Positions 1 to 6,090 of a stretch of 15,682 bases of DNA are shown piece after piece. The notes under the pieces are model-generated. The model ran no database searches and had not been told where the DNA came from. It saw only the letters and a program-made list of their open reading frames with translations. Each line of letters begins with the position of its first letter. The stretch's first letter is position 1. A program made the position numbers and the translations under genes. This stretch comes from DATKBT01 sp035546295. GTDB taxonomy: Bacteria > Acidobacteriota > Thermoanaerobaculia > Multivoradales > Multivoraceae. The stretch is from positions 1 through 15,682 of the forward strand of contig DATKBT010000093.1 of assembly GCA_035546295.1 (NCBI GenBank), given 5' to 3'.

Positions 1-579
<579 letters not shown>

Positions 580-683
580 CGCTCGACCCCCTGCTGCTCG
601 ACACACGGCCCCCAGGACCGCGACCGGTCCGAGGATAGCGGGCTGCGCACGCACGCGATCGATCGATGGCTCGACGCCCTGCG

Positions 684-1748
684 CTACTCGAAGCTCGACT
701 CACCCGCCTCTCGCACCACCACGATGCGATCGGCGAGGAGGCGATTGTCGCGTCGGATACCGCTCACCGACACCTGGTCTCCCTCCCTCAGGGTTTCGGG
801 CCGAAGCTCGCGGCCATCGAGCTCCACGACCGTCCGCTCGTCGTAGAATACGCGCTCGTCGCCCCGCGCGCCGAACGGGAGGTCGAGCTCGATCCGGCGG
901 TCGCGGCTGTCGATCGTGCGGACGGTCCCGAGCACGTCGATGGTGTCGTCCAACGCAGTGTCGTCTCCAGGCGTGTCATCGTCGGCGGGGCCGCGGTCCG
1001 TCGAACGGACGTCCTGCTCGACCGTGATCCGGTCGGCCAGGAACCGCTCGCCCCGGGTGGTCCCGGTGACGCGGATCTCGTCGCCGCGTTCGAGGTTCTC
1101 GGGCTGGTACTCGCGCCCCTCGAACAGGACGACGGTCCGCTCGTCGTAGTGGACGCGCTCGGATCGACGATCCCAGCCGCTCTGCTCCACCTCGATCACA
1201 CGATCCTCGCGGTCCAGGTCGGCGACGACGCCACGCACCTCGGTGAGGTCGCGATCGACGTCACTTCCCGAGGGACTTCCCGAGGGACTTCCCGAGGGAC
1301 TTCCCGGGGGCCCTGGGGTGACGTCGCGCAGAACGCTGATCCGCTCGGCGAGAGCGCGATCGCTCTGCCGGTCGAGGCTCACCGCCACCAGGTCGCCGCG
1401 CTCGAGGTCTTCGGGCTCGTACAGGTCGCCCTCGTACTCGACCACCGTGCTCTGGTCGTAGTAGATCGCGCGTTCGGTCCCCTGATTGCGAAGGCTGTCG
1501 CCGAGCCGCCCGGCGTCGTCGCTGGTGTCGACGACGATCCGCCGTGCCCAGCTGTCGACCTCCACCACCGCGCCTCGGAGATCTGTCTCGAAATCCTCCT
1601 TCGGTCCATCACCGGGCCCACCGAGAATGCCGCCGAGACTGCCGCAGGCCGTGAGAGACAGCAGCGCGAGAAGCGCAAGAATTGCACGTGGTGTGAGATG
1701 GAGTTGCTTCGTCTGCAGTCGTTGGGTCTTCCGTCGTTTGGTCTGCAT
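684..1748 (-). CDS. Lipoprotein with three OB-fold-like (DUF5666-type) repeats
   Basis: This 354-residue protein has a basic N-terminus, a hydrophobic stretch (about 22-34) and the lipobox LTAC with Cys35, so it should be lipidated and membrane-anchored on the outside of the inner membrane or in the outer membrane. The start at 1748 is chosen because AGGAGG lies directly upstream; an upstream in-frame ATG at 1790 has no such support. The mature part has three homologous units at about 56-143, 170-247 and 271-348. Each has the pattern G-x-V-x-x-(I/L)-D, then YD-(E/Q)-(R/S)-TVV, then LERGD or LREGD, then LADRI or LAERI. This resembles the DUF5666 OB-fold family of exported proteins of unknown function. 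Units 1 and 2 are joined by a GSPS-repeat linker, units 2 and 3 by an Asp-rich linker. No catalytic residues are apparent. A role in binding an envelope ligand is only inference. Confidence 0.85.
   Translation of the reverse strand: MQTKRRKTQRLQTKQLHLTPRAILALLALLSLTACGSLGGILGGPGDGPKEDFETDLRGAVVEVDSWARRIVVDTSDDAGRLGDSLRNQGTERAIYYDQSTVVEYEGDLYEPEDLERGDLVAVSLDRQSDRALAERISVLRDVTPGPPGSPSGSPSGSPSGSDVDRDLTEVRGVVADLDREDRVIEVEQSGWDRRSERVHYDERTVVLFEGREYQPENLERGDEIRVTGTTRGERFLADRITVEQDVRSTDRGPADDDTPGDDTALDDTIDVLGTVRTIDSRDRRIELDLPFGARGDERVFYDERTVVELDGRELRPETLREGDQVSVSGIRRDNRLLADRIVVVREAGESSFE
1263..1310 (-). repeat. In-frame 12-bp minisatellite, four copies
   Basis: Four head-to-tail 12-bp units (ACTTCCCGAGGG as read on the plus strand; the fourth has one change) lie at 1263-1274, 1275-1286, 1287-1298 and 1299-1310. 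On the minus strand they encode the Gly-Ser-Pro-Ser linker between the first two OB-like units of the lipoprotein. The unit is a multiple of three, so copy-number change would lengthen or shorten the linker without breaking the frame. Confidence 0.9.
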
Positions 1749-1798
1749 GCTTCCTCCTGGCTGGCAGCCGGGACGCGATCGCGTTCCCACTTCGCTGA

Positions 1799-1830
1799 CC
1801 AGAAGGAAGCACGCTGCATGCCAGGCGTGC
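1799..1830 (-). terminator. Possible rho-independent terminator after the acyltransferase gene
   Basis: On the minus strand, about 20 nt past the acyltransferase stop, GCACGC (1830-1825) can pair with GCGTGC (1814-1809) around a short partly paired loop. The tail that follows, TTCCTTCT, is moderately T-rich. The stem is short and the T-run is interrupted, so this is a weak candidate. It would separate the acyltransferase transcript from the lipoprotein gene downstream. Confidence 0.3.
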
Positions 1831-1850
1831 AGGAGCGTCGTTCGGCGCCC

Positions 1851-3113
1851 TCAGTCGGAGGGAGTCCCGGAGGGAGTCAGAGCCAGGCTCTCTCGATCGC
1901 GACGCTCCGGCGTCGGCCGGTAGGGGAACCTTCGCTTGAGGCGCAGGAAGGGTCGCTCCCACAGGTGCCAGCTCAGCGCGGCCAGGGCCAACGACAGCGT
2001 GGCGGCGATCAGCGTCACCAGCGCCTGCGCGGGGAGCGCAGAGCCGAGCCACCGCGGCAGCCGGCGAACCGAGAGCGGGCTCTCCCCGAGCAGCATGATC
2101 AGCGGATGGTGGATCACGTAGAGACCGTAGCTGTAGCGACCGAGCAGCCGTAGCGGACGGCTGGTGAGCCAGCGAGGGCTGTAGCGCAGCGCCAGGTGGA
2201 GACTCGCGGCGAACATCAAGGCGATGACCGTGAAACCCAGCGTATAGACGCTCGGGTCGTTGGGCGCGAGCCGCCGGTTGAGCACGAGGACAGCAGCGAT
2301 GAAGCAGACCCCCAAGACGACTCCGGAGAGGTCCCAGCCGGCCAGCCGCAGACGCCGCTTGCCGTCGCGCAGGTAGAGCGCCAGCCAGCCGCCGATCGCG
2401 AGGGAGTCGATGCGGGTCGGCATCAGCACGTAGGCGGCGAGCACTTCGCCCTGCGCCGCCAGGGCGACCCTCAGCGCGATCGCGCCGAGCACGCAGCCGA
2501 CGCAGATGCGCAGGAGCCAACGGCGACCGAAAGCCCATACCACGAGTGGCCAGAGCAGGTAGAACTGCTCCTCCACGGCGAGGCTCCAGAAGTGCGCGAG
2601 CGCGTTGTGCTCGGGCCATCCGCGCGAAGCGATGTCGAAGTTGAGCAGGTAGGTCCAGTACCACTCCTGCCCCTCGCGCAGCGCCGCGCCCTGCGGGAAG
2701 AGCATCGGCGCGAACAGGAAGTAGCAAGCGAGGAAGCCGTAGTAGAGCGGGAAGATCCGCAGCACGCGGCGCATGTAGAAGCTGCGGAAGTAGCGCCCGC
2801 CCCCCTTGGCCTCGTACAGGATGCCCGTGATCAGGAACCCCGAGAGCACGAAGAACAGATCGACTCCGATCCATCCGGTCGTCAGGACGCGATGGAGGTA
2901 CCACTCGATTCCGCCCGGCGGTCGCCACCCTCCATACAGGACGAAGTGGTAGACCATCACCAGCAGGATCGCAATCCCGCGCAGCCCGTCGAGCGCCGGC
3001 AGCCGACCGGCTCCGGTCAGCTCGAGCGGGGGAACGCCACGCGACTCCGCGCCTCGAGGGGCGTCGGTCGGGCGATCACGGCCGCCACGCCCGAGGCCCG
3101 GCGCCCCGGTCAT
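1851..3113 (-). CDS. Acyltransferase 3 family membrane protein (OafA/YrhL type)
   Basis: This 420-residue multi-pass inner-membrane protein belongs to the acyltransferase-3 family. Members transfer acetyl or other acyl groups from acyl donors to extracytoplasmic sugars such as O-antigen, exopolysaccharide or peptidoglycan. Family marks are RLPALDGLRGIAIL (37-50) with R45, the conserved His56 in VMVYHF, DLFFVLSGFLITG (85-97), FYMRRVLRIFPLYY (112-125) and WSLAVEEQFYLLWP (176-189). Several further hydrophobic helices follow to about residue 395. No C-terminal SGNH domain is present. ATG at 3111-3113 is preceded by GAGGAA at good spacing; the same frame stays open upstream to 3968, but that stretch is a shadow of the plus-strand propeller gene. 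Its Shine-Dalgarno lies inside a perfect hairpin (3121-3141). The C-terminal tail is soluble and ends in a short Ser/Thr/Pro repeat. The acyl acceptor is unknown. Confidence 0.93.
   Translation of the reverse strand: MTGAPGLGRGGRDRPTDAPRGAESRGVPPLELTGAGRLPALDGLRGIAILLVMVYHFVLYGGWRPPGGIEWYLHRVLTTGWIGVDLFFVLSGFLITGILYEAKGGGRYFRSFYMRRVLRIFPLYYGFLACYFLFAPMLFPQGAALREGQEWYWTYLLNFDIASRGWPEHNALAHFWSLAVEEQFYLLWPLVVWAFGRRWLLRICVGCVLGAIALRVALAAQGEVLAAYVLMPTRIDSLAIGGWLALYLRDGKRRLRLAGWDLSGVVLGVCFIAAVLVLNRRLAPNDPSVYTLGFTVIALMFAASLHLALRYSPRWLTSRPLRLLGRYSYGLYVIHHPLIMLLGESPLSVRRLPRWLGSALPAQALVTLIAATLSLALAALSWHLWERPFLRLKRRFPYRPTPERRDRESLALTPSGTPSD
1856..1879 (-). repeat. Two 12-bp direct repeats at the acyltransferase C-terminus
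   Basis: CGGAGGGAGTCC (1856-1867) is followed by CGGAGGGAGTCA (1868-1879), both inside the last codons of the acyltransferase gene, where they encode a Thr-Pro-Ser-type tail. Unit length and sequence flavour resemble the four-copy 12-bp array 550 bp away in the neighbouring lipoprotein gene. Confidence 0.7.
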
Positions 3114-3120
3114 CGCCGTT

Positions 3121-3141
3121 CCTCGAGCGGGGCGCTCGAGG
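3121..3141 (-). promoter_or_regulatory. Perfect hairpin covering the acyltransferase Shine-Dalgarno
   Basis: CCTCGAGCG (3121-3129) and CGCTCGAGG (3133-3141) are exact reverse complements separated by three bases. In the minus-strand transcript the 3' arm contains the GAGG of the acyltransferase ribosome-binding site (GAGGAA, 3124-3119), eight bases before its ATG. Folding would hide the Shine-Dalgarno. The structure is read directly from sequence; a regulatory role is inference. Confidence 0.5.
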
Positions 3142-3368
3142 CGCGCCCGACCTCCGGCGATCCCGTCCGCCTCGCGCCATCGTCGTCGCGCTCGTCGAGA
3201 TGGATCACGCGGTCGATTCTCACCATCCGATCCGCCTCCTCCGGTCCAAGAGCCCCGCCGAGCCTCACTGTACTCGTGACGCCGAACCTCGTGAACCGGT
3301 CGGTGTCGGCCACTCGGGATGCGCCGGGGAGCGCTCACCCGTCTGGTACCGTGAAGGGAGGACAATCG

Positions 3369-4961
3369 ATGAACAGAGAGCTGCGACTGAGACTCGCCGC
3401 GGTCACCGCCGCACTCACCGCCGCGCTCTTCGCCGGCTGCCTCGGCGGTCGCGAGCCGCCCATCCCCGCCGAGTCCGACTGGATCGAGCAGGGAGTCGTG
3501 CTGCGCGCCGGCTCGCCGGGGGCCTGGGACGCGCGTCTGGCCGGCGGCTCCGCCCCCGGCGCCGTCATCGAGAGAAACGGAACCTACCTCCTCTACTACG
3601 GGGGCGCCGACGGCCCGCGGTCGGTCGACGGCGGGCCCCGCCACCGAGCGATCGGCGTCGCCACCAGCCGTGACGGACGTCGCTTCACCAAGCACCCCGG
3701 CAACCCGGTTCTCACCCACCTCCCGAACGACGGCGAGGAGGAAGGCGCCAACTCCGTCGCGGTCACGTCCGCCGCCGACGGCCGGATCGTCGCCCTCTAC
3801 GGGGCGGCGACCCGGATCGACGAGACGAACATCAACGCCGACGGACGACTGGCGGTCTCTGCCGATGGCCTGGACTTCCGAGACACCGGGGTCGTGGTCC
3901 TCGACCACCGGGACCAGACCCTCTACGGCCACGGCGACGAGATCTTTCCGCTGGCGGCCTACCGCCACGGCGAGCTGCGGGCCGTCTATTACGTCATCGG
4001 CGGCGGAGCGCGGGCCCGGGACCTCGCGGTCGCCTGGGGACCGGCGTGGGATCGGCTGGAGAGCTCAGCGCTGGTGGTCGACGGCAGCGAGGACGATCCC
4101 GCCTCGGTCGCCGGAAACGTCGTCTGGCTGGAACCCGACCGGATCGTCCTGTTCGTGCAGAGGGGCTGGACGCCGAACATACGGGTCGAGGTCCGCTCCG
4201 CCGATCCCGCCGCGCCCCATCGGCTCAGCGCCCCGATCCAGGTCTACGACGGACCGTTGTGGAGCGAGCAGACCAAGTTCTTCACCGTCTATCTCGATCG
4301 CGACAGCGGATCCTGGCGGCTCTACAGGCTGGACTGGAACGGCCGAATCGTGCTCCACGAGGCCCCCCTGAGGAGCTCCCAGCCTAAGCCCAGCGCCCTG
4401 GAGCGGGCGCCCGATGACGGCGCCGCAGGGTGCGGCGGACCGCTGGACCTCCGTTCGGCTCCGGCCTCGGCGACCAGCTCAGTCGTCGGCGGTGCGCTCG
4501 CTGTCGTTCTCCGGCGACTCGAGCTCGTCGATCGAATCCCGCAGCAGCTCGTTGGCGCACCGGTCCGCGACCCCCGGCATCGGACCGGGGGGATCGATCG
4601 CCCGCAGCCAAAAACGGAAAGTCGATCCCTCCCCCGGCGTGCTCTCGAACTCGAGGTCGCCGCTGCGCTCCTGGAGCACCTGGCGGGTGATCGCCAGCCC
4701 GAGGCCGGTGCCGTCGGCGAGCTCCGGATGGGCGCGAAAGTGACGCTGGAAGATTTGACTCTGAAGGTCGGGCGGAATGCCGAGGCCATTGTCGGTCACC
4801 TCGACCTGACAGAAGGGCGTCTCCAGGCCGGTCTCGATCAGCTCGGCGCTCACCCGCACCCATCGCTTCGGCTTGTCGGGGTCGGAGTACTTGATCGCGT
4901 TGCTCAGCAGGTTGACCAGCGCGACTTGGAGCGGCATCGACTCGAGCTCCACGTCGAGTAA
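3369..4961 (+). CDS. GH43/GH130-like beta-propeller lipoprotein; true end probably near 4371 (missing stop)
   Basis: ATG at 3369 follows a strong AGGGAGGA site. The signal segment ends in lipobox FAGC with Cys24, giving an exported, lipid-anchored protein. The mature part looks like the five-bladed propeller shared by GH32/GH43/GH130-type glycosidases: GAWDARLAGG (51-60) with Asp54, the strand YLLYYGGADG (73-82), IGVATSRDGRRF (95-106) and a GNPVL motif soon after, a GDEIFPL segment, and a last blade with SWRLYRLDWNGRIVL. Activity on a sugar is plausible but the catalytic residues are not verified. Recognisable protein ends at HEAP (residue about 333, base 4367). As written, the frame has no stop there and runs to 4961, adding about 197 residues that are low-complexity antisense of the kinase gene. 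Removing one C from the C6 run at 4363-4368 creates TGA at 4369-4371 and a 333-residue protein. I therefore believe only 3369 to about 4371 is real coding sequence. The gene is divergent from the acyltransferase. Confidence 0.7.
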   Translation: MNRELRLRLAAVTAALTAALFAGCLGGREPPIPAESDWIEQGVVLRAGSPGAWDARLAGGSAPGAVIERNGTYLLYYGGADGPRSVDGGPRHRAIGVATSRDGRRFTKHPGNPVLTHLPNDGEEEGANSVAVTSAADGRIVALYGAATRIDETNINADGRLAVSADGLDFRDTGVVVLDHRDQTLYGHGDEIFPLAAYRHGELRAVYYVIGGGARARDLAVAWGPAWDRLESSALVVDGSEDDPASVAGNVVWLEPDRIVLFVQRGWTPNIRVEVRSADPAAPHRLSAPIQVYDGPLWSEQTKFFTVYLDRDSGSWRLYRLDWNGRIVLHEAPLRSSQPKPSALERAPDDGAAGCGGPLDLRSAPASATSSVVGGALAVVLRRLELVDRIPQQLVGAPVRDPRHRTGGIDRPQPKTESRSLPRRALELEVAAALLEHLAGDRQPEAGAVGELRMGAKVTLEDLTLKVGRNAEAIVGHLDLTEGRLQAGLDQLGAHPHPSLRLVGVGVLDRVAQQVDQRDLERHRLELHVE

Positions 4962-5783
4962 CTCCCCGCGCTCGATGTGCACCTCCCGCTCCCCCGCCAT
5001 CGCGGCCAGCTCGTCGACGATCATCGACAGGGCCCTTTCGAGCCGGATCAGCGGCGCGTCGGTCAGCGTCGACTCGATGAAGGCGAGAGTCTTCACGTTG
5101 TCGAGGAGATCCGTGGCGCGCCCGACGGCGTTCTTGATCAGCTCGAGGTGCTTGGAGCGTTCCTCCTCGGCGCTGGCGATGTCACGACGAGACAGCAGCT
5201 CGGCTTCGAGCACGATGGAGTTGAGGGGGTTGCGCAGCTCGTGTGCGATGGTTCGACCGTACTCCTCGAGCCGACGCGCGAGCTCGATCTGGAGGCGGGA
5301 CTGGGTCTCCTGATAGATGCCGACCGTCACGAAGGCGATCGCGCGGAGCCCGGAGTGCAGACGAGAGAAGACCTCGACGACCGCGTCGGGATCGCCGCCG
5401 CCCGCGGAGTCGAGGAGCGCCTCCTGGAACCGCCGGGTGAGCAGGTGCGCGAGGCCGTCGAACTCCGCCAGCAGCTCCTGGATGTCGTAACCCTGCTCTC
5501 TTCGCACCTGCGCGTGGATGCTGAGGTGACCCAGCATGTGGTCGTGAGCGCCCGTGGAGGGGGTGCGCAGGAAGCGCGCGAGTGCGGTCAGAACCGGCGG
5601 GATGTGGTTGCGCAACGCCTGCTCGGTCAGCGAAGCGACGGTCCGGGTGCCCACCCGCTGCTGGATCCATTGGATCCACTGGTCGACCAGCTCGTCCGCA
5701 TCCTCCTCGAGGACCCTCGCGAGCTTCTCGGCGAGCTCGGAGACCCTGGGCGACGGTCGATTGGAGAAGGGGAACTTGATCAT
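4479..5783 (-). CDS. Soluble sensor histidine kinase with RsbRD_N-like N-terminal domain
   Basis: This 434-residue two-component sensor kinase starts at ATG 5781-5783, supported by AGGAG upstream; no credible start lies further out. Residues about 15-125 are an all-helical domain with the QGYDIQELLAEF pattern seen in the RsbRD_N sensor domain of RsbR-type proteins and some kinases. A helical linker leads to the HisKA H-box IAHELRNPLNSI with the phospho-acceptor His181. The HATPase domain shows an N-box NLLSNAIKYS (291-300), G1 DNGLGIP (331-337) and G2 GTGLGLA (358-364). There is no signal peptide or membrane segment, so it should sense something in the cytoplasm. All ATP-binding motifs look intact, so it is probably active. 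No response regulator lies nearby, making it an orphan kinase here. It is divergent from the M4 peptidase gene, and its 3' end faces the propeller lipoprotein gene. Confidence 0.93.
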   Translation of the reverse strand: MIKFPFSNRPSPRVSELAEKLARVLEEDADELVDQWIQWIQQRVGTRTVASLTEQALRNHIPPVLTALARFLRTPSTGAHDHMLGHLSIHAQVRREQGYDIQELLAEFDGLAHLLTRRFQEALLDSAGGGDPDAVVEVFSRLHSGLRAIAFVTVGIYQETQSRLQIELARRLEEYGRTIAHELRNPLNSIVLEAELLSRRDIASAEEERSKHLELIKNAVGRATDLLDNVKTLAFIESTLTDAPLIRLERALSMIVDELAAMAGEREVHIERGELLDVELESMPLQVALVNLLSNAIKYSDPDKPKRWVRVSAELIETGLETPFCQVEVTDNGLGIPPDLQSQIFQRHFRAHPELADGTGLGLAITRQVLQERSGDLEFESTPGEGSTFRFWLRAIDPPGPMPGVADRCANELLRDSIDELESPENDSERTADD

Positions 5784-6090
5784 CGGGCTCCTGGGCTCAA
5801 CTTCGGCGAGACGACGGGAACGGCGCCAGGATCCTACCAGCGGAGCGGGGTCGTGTGCCGACCCCGCCACCCGCTCGAAGACCGGATCGAGCGACTCGAA
5901 GGCGAGTCGAGCGGAGGCTGAGCCGCGCGGAGCTCGCGGCGCTGTCGCGGCTCTGTGGGCGGCTCCGAGCCGGCGAGGTGGCCTTTCCCTGCGCGAGCGC
6001 CGGTAGCAATCCTGGCGTATCATCCACGGCGTCTCACTGACCGCTGCCGAGGGAGAATTCCCTCCCGATCGCTCTTCTGGGGCTCTTCTC
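5784..6090. other. Divergent intergenic region between kinase and protease genes
   Basis: This 307-bp region must hold the promoters of both divergent genes. No open frame in it has a recognisable product. The clearest element is a perfect inverted repeat at 5845-5867. A TATCAT hexamer at 6018-6023 lies 68 bp before the peptidase start and could be a -10 element, but no good -35 sits at the expected spacing. I see no tRNA or small-RNA signature. Confidence 0.5.
5845..5867. promoter_or_regulatory. Perfect 9-bp inverted repeat in the kinase/protease divergent region
   Basis: GCGGGGTCG (5845-5853) and CGACCCCGC (5859-5867) are exact reverse complements around a 5-base spacer. It lies 62 bp upstream of the kinase start and 224 bp upstream of the peptidase start. 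Symmetry and position fit either a dimeric regulator operator or a hairpin in the kinase leader; neither is proven. Confidence 0.4.

Noticed and set aside
1263..1310. CRISPR-like array
   Set aside because: The units are contiguous without spacers and lie in frame within a coding region, so this is a minisatellite.
666..2153. Long plus-strand open frame across the lipoprotein and acyltransferase genes
   Set aside because: It spans two clear minus-strand genes, and its translation shows mirrored repeats of the OB units rather than a protein of its own.
2196..3368. Upstream extension of the propeller lipoprotein frame
   Set aside because: It covers the antisense of the acyltransferase; the true start at 3369 has a strong ribosome-binding site and begins a lipoprotein signal peptide.
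3114..3968. N-terminal extension of the acyltransferase frame
   Set aside because: It is antisense of the propeller gene and low-complexity; ATG 3113 has a good Shine-Dalgarno and the family motif begins soon after.
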